From Carposina sasakii (lineage: Eukaryota > Arthropoda > Insecta > Lepidoptera > Carposinidae): a DNA stretch of 64,000 nucleotides. The stretch lies in the NCBI GenBank assembly GCA_014607495.2, contig CP053155.1, forward strand, positions 5,580,001 to 5,644,000, given 5' to 3'. Position 1 is the first letter of the stretch; each line of letters starts with the position of its first letter. Below the pieces are notes generated by a model. That model searched no databases and had not been told where the DNA came from. It worked only from the letters and a program-made list of their open reading frames with translations. Below are positions 24,220 to 36,185 of this stretch, piece by piece. The translations under genes and the position numbers were made by a program.

Positions 24220-24464
24220 AACGTATAAAGAACAACGGACGTAGGTAATGCTGCCACTGCACAGATTGAAGCACCGAAATGGCGGCGCGTTGGGCATGTG
24301 TGCGTATTTTCCAGTAGGTGCCGAGCTTACTTACTATGGTTTGTATGTGTGGGTAGATAACGCGTCAATACACATCCCTACTCCATTGAATATCGTTGCC
24401 GAGCTTACTATGAATGCTTCACTCTGTGTAGTCACAACACTCTGTCCGTTATTCTTTATACGTT
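24220..24464 (+). mobile_element. MITE family X, copy 1
   Basis: The termini are inverted repeats: 'aacgtataaagaacaacgga' at the left, and at the right the reverse complement 'aacgtataaagaataacgga'. The interior ('gcaccgaaatggcggcgc', 'ataacgcgtcaatacacatc') recurs in inverse orientation at 43763-44001. A 72-codon frame inside is a by-product of the repeat: the other copy keeps a related frame, but with shifts and no function I can recognise. Confidence 0.85.
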
Positions 24465-27009
24465 AATAGGTAATTGATTTACTTGTTTCAAGTTCGAGTT
24501 TATCATTTGGAGTTACCTAATCATTTTGTTTTAAGTGAACCTAACAGTAATAGTTGTTTTTAAGCGAAAACGGTTTGTACCTATATTTATAACAATAATG
24601 CATTACTTATCTATAATGTCGGCGACTGAATAACATAAATAAAAATAAAGTGAACATTGGCACGATGATGTAACGCGCTTATATTCGGCGTGCTCGGTCA
24701 CATGTCGGCCAACTGATGTTGTTTTTCGCTCTATAATTACTAGTATATAACGGCGATATAATGGAAATATTCATCAACAAAATACTTAATTATCTATTCC
24801 TAATTGCTATGTTATTGCGGTTTTTTTGTTAGGGGCATGGATTTAGAATGGGACAGTGGTTACCTAACATAAATACTTATCTTATACAATAGGTTATCTT
24901 TCTTTATTACTTTTATCACGGTTTTCATCATGTCATCCAACTAATTGTCCAATTAACATCTTCTATCTAAAATAGAATTTCATCATTTAAGTTCCATTAG
25001 CTATATCTGCAGATGATTTCTTATATTAGATACGAAGTCACCATCATTAATACCTATTTATTAAATCTCCCAAAGCGTTGTGTTGTTGTTGTGTTGTCCC
25101 TGATATATTATTTATCTATGGCTCTACATCAGCAGTTTGTAAATCTGCATCAGCTATCCCAAAAGGATTTTAGATAAGGATATTCCTTCTACCTACTACA
25201 GTACTACTGTCTAGTTGTACTGGACACAGTCATATGCTGCATTCGACTTAAACTAAACTGAGTATACACTGGGCATACTTTAGCCATAACTTTAGCCCAC
25301 TAAAGTGACTTCCTAAGGCAGGAAGGAGAAAATATAAAGAAAATGGTCTTAGGTACTACAAACTTACCTACTTTTACCTAAGTCTAACATGGCACATACT
25401 CGTAGCACGTTTACACAAGTCCTAACATGTTCACCGAAAGGTTATCGCCTACGCTTCCCGTTACTGTGTTTTAGTAATGCCGTCCTCCAACATTGGAGCT
25501 AGTGTTTTTGTAGTTCTAACACTGTTTCATTTATTTTAATTAGTTGAATGAAAATCCGAGCGACGTCGGTGCTTGGAACAGACTTAGCTTGATTTCCTGT
25601 TGAATCACGTGTCATTTTGTTGATCTAAAGCATTTGTGTTATTATTAATCATTGCTTTATCAATTTTTCGATACCTACCTAGTATCAGTAGGTGGATAGG
25701 TAGGTAAATAGTGTTGGCAAGCCAGTTATTGGTATTTTTATTAATAGGTACCTTAGTTACATATTGTGTTACCATGCAAATGATTGCTATTTGCATATTT
25801 TTGTTGAAACTGGTCTTTCTGTTTATAAATAAACGTTTTACTCACCGGGAATGGCCCACCACTCATTCCCGCCTCTGCAACTCCTGTGAGCCAGGATCAA
25901 CAGAGGCGACCAGAAAAATGCATAACAAAGCATAGAAAATCCCGGGAGGACCTAACTAGCGACTATAAAGCATTAAAACTAATAGAAAAACAGAATGTGA
26001 AGTATGAAGATAGATATGCTTAATATTACGTAAACGTTTTACTTTGATAGAAACCTACAGTCTATTCAAAAATGATTTGGTTGACCAATAGGTAAAGCTT
26101 AGCTGTACCTACCTCTCTGTCTAGCATCATCTGTACCTTACTGCATCAACATTGATTATTTATAGTTATTATATTTATTTACAGTTGTCTAATTCTAGTT
26201 ATAAGTAAAAAAACTCCGTTCAGACAGACGTTACATAATTAAATTGGCATCTCCTTTTTATTGAAACACCCAATAATAAGGGATAAGTAATAAAAAATTT
26301 GGGTTGGTATTTAAGTTTAATTTTATCTAAAATTTAGAATTATCTTAATTGTGTTATTTACGGTTTTTCCTGTTTGATTTTTATAATTGAGCCGATGCAT
26401 TACTGGGGGTGAGATAAAGTGCAATTATCCTTAAACCTATAGTTATATAACAAATAAGTAGGCGACAGATAATACATAGTTCTAAATCATTATCGTGGTA
26501 ATAATCAAAATGTCAGATAGCGCATTTTAACTTCTCACTGCAGGTAGGTATATTTCGTACAGACCTACAACAATGCAACTGATATTAAGTTCTGATAACA
26601 ATTATCGGGTGCCACGTATAGATACCTTAAGGTCAAATAAGTGGAATTATTATTATTTGATACGTAGGTATTTATTTTTATTTAAGTAAACTTTCTGTAG
26701 GTGATTGTACCTATATGTAGATGTAATAGTACATACCTACTTATATCCTATCGTCACAATGTTTAATTAAGATAATGCCTATTTTTACGTAGTCATAAAT
26801 AAATTTAAAAGTCAACGGCAACAGATGTGTCCACGAAACTGTAAACAATATAATATGCACATAATAATACATAATATACCTACAATTTGGAAGCGAGAGA
26901 GGAACCCGCTACGTACGTAGAGGGTCTACTTACACGTATGCTCCGTCAGATATTTGTTACCACCAGATATCGAAATAGTAGCTACCTGTATAGCTAGACC
27001 TAGTCTTTC
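24465..27009. other. Non-coding stretch
   Basis: AT-rich, with frequent 'acctac'/'gtaggt' words and no supported exon. The small frame at 25711-25935 has no recognisable domain. Confidence 0.45.
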
Positions 27010-27115
27010 CACCAGGGATGTGCTATGCAACGTTGCTACGGATGAGTGGGATATCCACCATCCATAATCAATAGTCTTTGATGTAAATGATAGAGCGCAT
27101 ATCACGTCTCTGGTG
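27010..27115. mobile_element. Short inverted-repeat element (MITE-like)
   Basis: The left end 'caccagggatgtgctatgc' and the reverse complement of the right end 'caccagagacgtgatatgc' match at 15 of 19 positions or better, in a unit of only 106 bp. I recognise this end sequence as typical of small dispersed elements in moths. No target duplication could be fixed. Confidence 0.6.
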
Positions 27116-27360
27116 AACAGGCAGCATTAGTTCGCAATTTAATTTGAGTAAAGTGGACGCCGCCAATTACACACAGAAAGTAAGAACCAATATGCCAAAA
27201 ATTACATGAAGACTGCCAAAATTATTACCTTTTCTTATAGTAACGCCGGTACAGATCTCTGTTCTCGGTCCTCTGATTGAGAAGTAGGTAAACGTTTAAA
27301 CGCATGATTGCATTTGCCTAATGAAAGATATGCAATTTTTGCCGTTTTTACTTAGGAGTG

Positions 27361-27419
27361 CGTTTCAGGTAATAGTTCCTTTATTTATAGTACCTATAGA
27401 GGAACTATTACCAGAAACG
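27361..27419. repeat. 20-bp inverted repeat, hairpin of pre-miRNA size
   Basis: The arms 'cgtttcaggtaatagttcct' (27361-27380) and 27400-27419 pair at 19 of 20 positions around a 19-base loop. The loop itself can pair further (TATAG/CTATA). The size fits either a tiny foldback element or a small-RNA precursor. Nothing in the sequence proves expression. Confidence 0.6.
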
Positions 27420-28515
27420 TATAAAGTTTATACGATGGCGCTAGATTCTCTGTTTATGACTGCATGATCTGTGCTACAGCATACAAGAAATGTTAGTACC
27501 AAAATCAGGCACGGCAGTTATTCTATGAAAAGAACCCTAGTACCCATTTGTAGTTTACTCTGGAGTTTCCATGAAATTGTACACAGGAATAGTATTTGTA
27601 AATGCGCTTGTTGCTTGTGCGCTTGTTGATGTTTATCAGTGTTGACAGTTGCGCACGCGTTTTGTGGAAGTATCCTGTATAGGTACCTAAAGGTGCGGAA
27701 GACTCGAGCTGGTGTTTTCTAAACTAACTTTTTCAAAGAAGCAATGGACGTAAGCTGAGGTGCGTTTGTTACTTCATCTACATACACAGTAGTTATTCAT
27801 GTATTCAAAGTAATGAGCATAGTATCGTTAATAAATATTTATTTCTTAAATTCATCAGTATCAAGCAAGGTCTCGTAGATCTAGATTTTTGGGTACAAAT
27901 TCAATTACATGAATTGAACACTACAAAGAAATCAAGCTTGATAAGTACATAATTCAATTATTAAAACCAATGTAACAAATGTCATTACAAATCGTATTAT
28001 TGTCAAGGATGAGATTAAAAACACGACTATGTAGTAAAAAAATGTCAGTTAAGACAAACAAGAAATTTAAACAATGACATGATAAGCTTAATTTGGTATA
28101 AATAATTTGCAGCTTATTGTTAAAAATAACTCTATTTCCCCTATTGTAGACCCCTTTTTTTTCCAGTCAAAAGCAAGCAATTTCAACTAAATTACGAGCT
28201 AGAACAAGGATTCTTTAGACCAATGACAGTTCAAGGTCCGTGAAGTGCCTGAAGCGAATCGCTTTTGGTATTAAAACTCATAATTATGTATTTTTTTCAT
28301 TTCATTTGGGTTAATATGCCTCTACATGTGATGGTCTATATGTAATAAAATGCTGTTATAAAGAGTTTCTTACAACATTTCCTACTGTAAAGAGAACTTA
28401 AACCATGCCGCGCAGACTCTATTGTTATGTAAGCTAAGGTTATATTAGTATAGTAGATATATCTTTATTTATTTAATGTGTAACGTTTATTTATGTAACG
28501 TTTCATCATTTATCA
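27420..28515. other. Non-coding stretch
   Basis: No supported exon. The last 20 bases hold 'tcatcatttatcatcattt', the simple-repeat tail of the minus-strand RTE fragment that follows. Confidence 0.45.
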
Positions 28516-29298
28516 TCATTTACAGCCCTGAGAAGTCCACTGTTGGACATAGGCCTCCCCCAACAACCTCCACTCCGACCGGTCGGAAGCCGCCTGCATC
28601 CAACCGACTCCCGCGACCTTGGCCAGGTCGTCCGTCCACCTCGCGGGTGGCCTTCCCACGCTGCGCTTGCCGATACGTGGTATCCACTCTAGAACTTTCT
28701 GACTCCATCGGCCATCAGTTATTCGAGCTATGTGCCCTGCCCATTGCCACTTTAGCTTACTGGACCGTTGAGCTATGTCGGTGATCTTTGTACGTCTACG
28801 GATCTCCTTATTTCTGATTCGATCACGCAGAGAGATCCCAAGCATAACTCTCCACTGTGCAATCCTGAGCTTCTTTATGAGGCACATAGTTAGAGACCAC
28901 GTCTCGGCACCGTAGGTCATCACCGGCAGCACGCACTGGTTGAATACCTTCGTCTTTAAGGACTGGGGTATCTTGGACACAGATAAGCTTCGTAGTTTCC
29001 CGAACGCTGCCCAGCCGAGTTGGATTCGCCGATTCACATCCTTCTCAAAGTTGGACCTACCTAGTTTGACCGTCTGTCCCAGGTAAACATACTCGTCAAC
29101 AACTTCGAGCATCGAGCTCCCAACCAGTACAGGAGTGGGCGGCACATTAACGTTTACCGGGATTTTATTAATATTTATTGATTTGTTCCCTAAACTCATC
29201 CCAAGGGAGGAAATTATGTTATTTGCCATCAAATCAACGTGGAATGTGATTTTATTAAAATGTTCAAACATAGATGCTAGTAGAGTATTAAAATACAC
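28516..29298 (-). pseudogene. 5'-truncated RTE-type LINE, C-terminal part of its reverse transcriptase protein
   Basis: The open frame of 260 codons matches the region after the catalytic core in RTE-clade proteins. It has 'EYVYLGQTVKLG', 'NRRIQLGWAAFGKL', 'QCVLPVMTYGAETWSLT', 'RIRNKEIRRRTKITDIAQR', 'WQWAGHIAR', 'RSVGRPPARWTDDL' and a final 'GEAYVQQWTSQG'. No endonuclease and no YADD active site remain, so it cannot encode activity. The segment upstream of 'PTPVLVG' (about the first 50 residues) is not recognisable and is probably flanking DNA or decayed. A short deletion seems to have removed residues in the 'LRIAQWRVMLG' segment compared with what I expect of the family. The 3' end is followed by a TCATCA-type tandem tail. 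The fragment at 3880-4055 is the same family. Confidence 0.88.
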
Positions 29299-30259
29299 AA
29301 TTATTAGGTATCATAAAATTCGAGAATTATCTGCTTGTACGAAAATTATCCAAAATAAAGAGAAATTCCTTATTTCATTTATTATTATTATTATTTCAGA
29401 AATTTAAATTTGAAAACGCGTTTTAAAGATATTTTTTTACTATTTCTCTATTTTTAATGGATTGATTCGTTATCTGTTGCCTGTTGTTGATTTGAACATG
29501 TTGATTTCTGAATAAAAATAAATGTTGTAAGGAATTTACAGTAACGTGAGTAAAGGTTTCCAACTAATTCTTTCACAAAATTCTGTGGACCCTCAGTGAA
29601 AACTAATATAAGTCGAGTTTTCAATCCAGCACTTGTTAAGATTTTTATACATATAGAATCTGTGTAAGTTATTGCTCACATTATTTTTCTATGTAATAGT
29701 TTATCTTCCATGTGAACCATGTAGCTAGATTTGGATAAAAACAAACGGGGCAGATTTGAATGGTACGTTTTTGTTACCCAAGTGGAAGTCTGACTAAATT
29801 AAAAACTATTATTAAGTTTAGAAGTATGATACTAAGTTTATTTTATGTTTTATTTTGCGTCTGAGGCAGTATTATATAATTGTGATAACAATAAACAGAT
29901 AATATTATCTTACCCATCAAAAGTACATATGATATAAGATTGTTTGGTCATGATACAATTTACAAATGTATTGTAGTTCGGACGCACTTGATTAAAAACT
30001 ATGTGTAATTCTAATGTGAATATTGACGTAATTTGCTACTGTAATAACATTTAGACAGTTATCGTATAAAAATTTGAGAAATTTGGTGTATTTTACATAA
30101 TAACAATATTTCGAATATACATTATTACTCTAGTGCCCCCCTGAGGACCGTATAAGTATCATTATGAACAAATTTGAGTTAATTAATAAAACACCATTTT
30201 TCTCTTTAACGTTCTCAACAAATGTTACTAGGTCCTTGCAAACATTTGCGAAAAATCAT
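29299..30259. other. Non-coding stretch
   Basis: AT-rich, with no exon, repeat or RNA gene I can support. Confidence 0.45.
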
Positions 30260-30760
30260 TTTTAGTGTCAAGGGTGATTTTAATGGTCGTCATACGTTCC
30301 CGAAAACTACGGAATCTCCTCATCATCACGATAATGTGCGAGTTTCTCCATGAAAGCATACCTGGCGTGAAAGTGTCTGGTTCCCAAGACAATTTACATT
30401 TAAGGTCGCATCGAAGTCTGACGTACCGAATCAGACTGCATTTTTCTGCATAGAAGAAACGAAAGTCGCGCGTTAGCAAGATTTTTTCACGAAAGAAGAG
30501 AAGATCGGTTAATATCTGAGAATCTATGAATAGAAACTAGCTGGATAAATACTGGCCTACTATTACAAAGGCGGGAAAGCTTTCGTCCCGAGTCAAGCTT
30601 TTAATGCACTTACATTTTTTTTTGCCGCGCAAAGTGTAAGGAGTTAATTCCAGAAGTCGTTTCCCAGAGACATTACATTTTTGGTGAGTAAACTTACTTT
30701 GGGCTTATGATCTCATATGACGTAACGTACTAAATATCCTTCGTTAAGGGTGGCAACGAG
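30260..30760. repeat. Dispersed repeat C, longest copy
   Basis: Words of this segment ('ctcctcatcatcacgat', 'tttctccatg', 'gactgcatttttctgcat', 'ccttcgttaagggtgg') recur in order at 44801-45090, and its first part recurs at 34962-35090. The other copies lack many internal stretches present here. No frame with recognisable content spans it. The element class is unknown. Confidence 0.65.
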
Positions 30761-31600
30761 ATTAATATCCTACGTAAAGTAAACGAAATCGGGAAGTATG
30801 CAAATAAGATACAAATGTCTTTCAATTTACTTTGGTAAAGAGTAAAATATTTACAAAGGCTGATTGCTTAAAACATTAGGTGAGTCCAAATATGAAAACC
30901 TCCATCTCTTACCCATGAAGATATAAAATTAATTTAGTTAATAAATTATTGTACGTAATAAATTGATTCGTTTAATTTAATTAAGTATCTATGTACTTAC
31001 CTCATTTTAATTAAGTATTAAAATTAATCTAATCCATATGGTAAGTACCTACTTACCTACCTTGCTCTATCACCGTGTTGCGTGTCTAATGTAGATAAAA
31101 ATACAACCTAGGTATTTTTAAACCTAGAAGCAAAGAACCATTACTACTTTACCGAACCTTCAGTGCACTGACAAGTTGCTAGCTTATCGCCTGAGTTCCG
31201 CAGTCGACTATTACGTCAGAATCCTAGCTAAAGTATTGTTCGTGTACAAAATTAATATTAAATTAATCAAACATTAGAATGTTAAAGTAAGTATGTAATC
31301 CACAACAATATTGGTTTATTCCTTAATTATTAATCACAAAACTCGGGCAGTTCACAAATAAAACCAAGTTTTACGACGTAGAGTTTGATATACATGTGTG
31401 AAAGCTATCGTTAAAATGCTTAGCCATTTTAGTTACTATTTCCAGTGCTTTTTAAAACTACCAACGTTATTGTTATCATTTATCGAAAACGTAACTATGG
31501 TGTACTGCATGAAGGAAGAGCAAATAGGAGGTGGCCTAACAATGATAATTAAACGACAGATTGGCGCAGTTGGTGACTTGTCTTTTGCAAAATAGCTTCC
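30761..31600. other. Non-coding stretch
   Basis: No supported feature. The 65-codon frame at 31398-31595 has no recognisable motif. Confidence 0.4.
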
Positions 31601-31766
31601 TGAGGGCTTACTCGTATTGTGATGTGAACTCGTTAACGTTAATGTAAATCAGCCAGCCAATCACGTCGTGCAATTGTTCCCACATTTATTACATGGCAAC
31701 GTGATTGGCTAGCTGTTTTACGATAACGCGGATGAGTTCGATTTGAAAACTCGCACTAAGCCCTCA
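31601..31766. mobile_element. Foldback MITE
   Basis: The two halves are imperfect inverted repeats. The ends are 'tgagggctta' and, reversed, 'tgagggctta'. The inner arms are 'cagccagccaatcacgt' and, reversed, 'cagctagccaatcacgt'. The loop between the inner arms is only about 30 bp. No coding capacity. Confidence 0.75.
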
Positions 31767-31794
31767 AAGTTCAAAACCAAGGTGCAAACATTGA

Positions 31795-33655
31795 TATCAT
31801 GGATGTCGATATTTTATTAATGAAAACAATCTTGATATAAAATAGTGATGCTATCCTAAACGTGGCTGCTCTTGTGATCCTGCAGTTCTAGTTACCCAAT
31901 TTCGGGTATACAGCCGTGTCTAATGTATGTATGCTGTAGCTAGAGATTGCAAACCTGTGCCCTTTTAGACATCCACCGGGCCCGGCCATTCATACCGGGC
32001 CCGGTATGTACTAAAACTACGGCACGGAAGCCCCAACTTGTAGCACCTAGTGATTGTTTCACAATGCCGCGTGGTGCCGGCAGAGTAGAATTTGTATCAC
32101 CCCATGCCTGCCATGGGTATAGTACGAGGCGATTAAGGGTTTCCGGGAGGCGGGCAGTGCCTCCCGTACTGACAAAGTCCAAAAATCAGACTGCGATCAC
32201 CGACCCATCTGCCCGGCGTAGTGACTATGGGAAACCCTAATGACAGTAGCCTTGTGGCATTTAGCTCCAGATTTAGTTGGGAAGAGGATTGCAATGCAGC
32301 AGTTTTAGATTGCACTTATTTTTACTATAGGCTGACGACGATTGTTCCGTACGTTATGGAATGGGTTACGTAGTCTATATTTAGGGCCAAAGACTATCGT
32401 ACCTCCTCCATGTACTGACTGTAAGGCTTGGGTAAATTAATAGCCAGCATTGAACTTGAACAGTGCGTGTCGTGACGTCACGCCGCCGACGCGGTTTCAA
32501 GCAAGGCCGCTACTAGTGTAAACATAACTTTATAAGGCTTTCTTATGGATTATTTCAGTTTCTGATAATTTAATTGTGGTTATTTGAATAAGTATACTTT
32601 AATGGGACTTATTTTATTTTATATATTGTTTTCTTTAAGTTCAAAATTTTACAGAGATTAATGAAACTGGAAGCTGTTTTCTAGAGTTTTGTCGATTGCG
32701 TAAATACTTAAGTAGTATTAATGTTTGTTACCAAGTAATCGCGTTAAAGATAAAACTGTAAAAATGTTAGAATCAATTGCCGTTTTTAAATTTAATGGTC
32801 TAGTCACCACATTAAGTAACTCGAAAATTTAATTTACTGAAAAACTAGAAAATCTGCAATAGAGACTAAACTGAGTTTGTTAGATTAAAAAAAAAATTGA
32901 AGATATGTATTTTTTAAACAATATTTAAAAAGAAATAACTATGTAGGTAAGTACATAACACCAATGAAGTGTCCATTAAATTATGATCAAAAACTTGTCG
33001 CTAAAATATAGTTTCTTATTAACCTCTATTTGTAAATACTTTATTTTCTGCTTACATTTTTTTTTCATAGTAGATACATGATCTAACAATACTAGATGAA
33101 TAATTTACGTAACATGAAATCATGTTATTTTCCTGAAGGGGGAGGGGTAGGCAGACTTCTATTTGCTACAGTCCTATTTCGCTATAGCGCTAAAGTGCGT
33201 TAGAATTTTATCAATTGAATAAAGTGAAAGTTAGGTACATTCAAGTAGATATTTAGACATATCTTAGATAGGCATTTCAAGAGATAACAGCCCGCAGACA
33301 TGGTCTTCCGTCATTCTAAACGTGTTATGTAATAGGGCATTTATATGATAGTTCACGCGATAATTTCAGTACTTACATTCAACTGAACATTATCTTGTAA
33401 CATTATATGAGCTTCTATTTTTACGTAATATTATCAGATAATATGAGATTATTGGTATGGACCTACCTACGTAGTACATATCGACAGTAAAAAGGCAAAA
33501 GAGCTAAAGCGCATATAAATGAGTTAAATAGACTCAGAGAAAAAGACTACATCGATTGTTCTTTCTTACTAATTTTCGAAAAAAGTGGTGGTTGAGCGGT
33601 TTTGTCGTTCCACTTATAGTAAGTAAATACCTACCAAGTGTATTTCATAAGCTAG
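31795..33655. repeat. Block A: parent of the mosaic at 34.2-35.7 kb, includes a TE-like GC-rich part
   Basis: Long runs of this block recur in the same order at 34245-35590, where many short internal words are missing or replaced. The GC-rich part (about 31940-32345: 'ccaccgggcccggcca', 'gcgggcagtgcctcccgtac', 'catctgcccggcgtagtgac') resembles the 3' region of a moth non-LTR repeat. I am sure of the duplication and less sure of that class. A palindromic TGACGTCA (ATF/CREB-type site) near 32475 is kept in both copies. Confidence 0.75.
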
Positions 33656-34244
33656 CTAGCTAAATTATGTGTAAAGAAGGATTACTTTAATCATCTTACG
33701 AAAAAATATAATATTTCTTTTCAAAAATACTAGAGTTTGCATTTGTAAACTTAGGAAGTCTATCCTTGACTATCGATTTCGTACAATGGTATTTTCATAA
33801 TTCCTTCATCTACTCACACGAACATATGTAATATAGTGAATGACTACCGATATTTAGTAGGTACTGTTAGAACAGATGCCAAGTGATAAAAATTTACCTG
33901 ATGATAAGGTCCTTGCGGTAGTGTTTTACAATTTACATATCAATGCATGTATGTGTGTAGTTACGTAAATGCTTATCTGTTTGCTTTATCGCTTTAATTG
34001 TATTTCAGAATTATTTATTCACGTGCTGAATGTATTCGTTCAATATGTTATTTATATCAATGAAACATACAAATATAGTGTTACAGGATATTCAGCCCGG
34101 TTGAAGTAAGGTAAAATTTCTGGAACGGAGATAAATAGATTTCTAAATCGTGGTGACTCTACATCGGCTAGCTTACGTTGACACTGAATGCTAAACCATT
34201 TCTTATAGGAAATTTAAAAGGATTATAAAATACAAATAAAACAA
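33656..34244. other. Non-coding stretch
   Basis: AT-rich. No exon or repeat can be supported. Confidence 0.4.
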
Positions 34245-35690
34245 TTGGAATATACAATAATTGACCAGAATCGATGATGAGTATTGTTACCAATTGGTGC
34301 AAACATTATATGTCGAAAACAATCTTGAATTCTTGGCTGCTCTTGTGAAACCCAATTTCGGGTATACAGAAAGTATGCTGTAGCTAGAGTTGCAGCTGTG
34401 CCCTTTAGACATCCACCGGGCCCGGCCATATACCGGGCCCGGTATGTAAGCTTTTAGTGATTAAAATGAAATTATCCACTGTTGCCGGCAGAGTAGAATT
34501 GTACACCCCATGCCTCATACATGGTAAGTACAGTGCATAAGGGTTTCATTAAAAGGGAGGCGGGCAGTGCTCCCTTACTGACAAAGTCCAAAATGATGCG
34601 ATACCACCCATCTGCAAAATCGGCGTAAGTGACTATGAAAACCTAATGACAGTAGCCTTGTGGCATGCTCTGTGGAGAACTGCATGCAGCATGGATGCAA
34701 CTACATTAGGCTGACGACATTGTTCCGTACGTTAGGAATGGGTTACGTGTCTATATTTAGGGCCAAGACTATCGTACCTCCTCCATATACTGACATTAAG
34801 GCTTGGGTAAATTAATAGCAGCATTGAAGCTGAACAGTGCGTGTCGTGACGTCACGCCGCCGACGCGGTTTCAAGACAAGGCCGCTACTTGAAACATAAC
34901 TTTATAAGGCTTTCTTATGCGATTATTTCAGTTGTGGTTATTTGAATAAGTATACGCATGATTTTTGGTCGTCAACGCCCGAAAACGGGCTACGGAATCT
35001 CCTCATCATCACGATCATTTTTCTCCATGGAAGCTACCTGGGAAGTGTCTGGTTTCCAAAATATTAGGGTACAAAGTTGAGTAAATAGACCTTTAGCAAC
35101 TTATATATAAAAAACTAACATAAACACTAGACACTATAAATTTCGCACGATCAAGTAATGTTTTCAATTATCGGTCAGATTATGTGGTAATATTAGTTAA
35201 TTATCTATTAAGTATTATTTCTTACATTATTTTGTTGAAGCCGGATTAATGAACTTATCTAATACGCAAATAGAACTATAAATCATGTTATTTTCCTGAA
35301 GGGGGAGGTGTGTATTTCGCTTAGCGCTAAAGTGCGCCATTCATTACGTAACAGCCCGCAGACATGGTCTTCCGTCATTCTAAACGTGTTATGTTGCTTA
35401 CATTCAACTGAACATTATCTTGTAACATATACTAAGCATATCGACAGTAAAAAGGCAAAAGAGCTAAAGCGCATGTAAATGAGTTAAATAGACTCAAAGA
35501 AAAGACTACATCGATTGTTCTTTCTTATCATTTTCGAAAAAAGTGGTGGTTGATTTTGTCGTTCCACTTAAAGTAAATCACATGCATAAGCTAGCTAAAA
35601 TTTAGGTATGTATTAGATAGATTTTTATAGAGAGACTACTATATTAAAAAAAACATTGCCTTTAAAATTAATTATTCATATTGCCCATAA
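34245..35690. repeat. Mosaic block M: blocks A and B interleaved in order
   Basis: The block follows block A (31795-33655) with gaps, and in the gaps it has words from block B (35745-36165) in B's own order. The clearest example is at about 35250-35600. It reads B 'aatacgcaaatagaactata', A 'catgttattttcctgaaggg', B 'ccattcattacgt', A 'aacagcccgcagacatgg', B 'atactaagc', A 'atatcgacagtaaaaaggc', B 'atcacatgc', A 'taagctagct', B 'aaaatttaggtatg'. Dispersed repeat C also appears inside it (34962-35090). No gene is present. Confidence 0.8.
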
Positions 35691-35744
35691 CTATTGGGTG
35701 CATTTAGTTTTCAGGACCTTATCATGCATTTTGTAGGGTTTTCC

Positions 35745-36165
35745 AATAATTGACCAGAATCGATGTGAGTATTGTTACCAATTGATTATTAATTCTCTTA
35801 GCTACGTAGTACACTATTCATACAAAACAGTGCATAATTTCATTAAAAGTGTGCTCACTCTGACGAAAACCTGTGGTTATTGTTAATTAAGAAAGCTAAA
35901 CAAAGAAACTTGACTACTTGTGACGCAAGCAACGCAAGGCGGGCTATTATTAGTTGTGAATATCAAGGTAATGTTTTCCTCTTACACATGATTAATGAAC
36001 TTATCTAATACGCAAATAGAACTATAGTATGCCATTCATTACGTTTGCTGATATACTAAGCCGATAATAAATCACATGCAAAAATTTAGGTATGTATTAG
36101 ATAGATTTTTATAGAGAGACTACTATATTCAAAAAAAACATTGCCTTTAAAATTAATTATTCCCT
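35745..36165. repeat. Block B: second parent of the mosaic
   Basis: The ends of this block match the start (about 34255-34290, 'aataattgaccagaatcgat') and the end (35600-35690, 'tatgtattagatagattttt') of block M. Its interior words are scattered through M in order. No coding content. Confidence 0.75.
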
Positions 36166-36185
36166 CTGTCATGTTTCTGATAGTT

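Noticed and set aside
24248..24466. 72-codon gene, with a homologue at 43728-43973
   Set aside because: The similarity comes from the whole MITE, including its non-coding termini. No domain is recognised and the flanks are inverted repeats.
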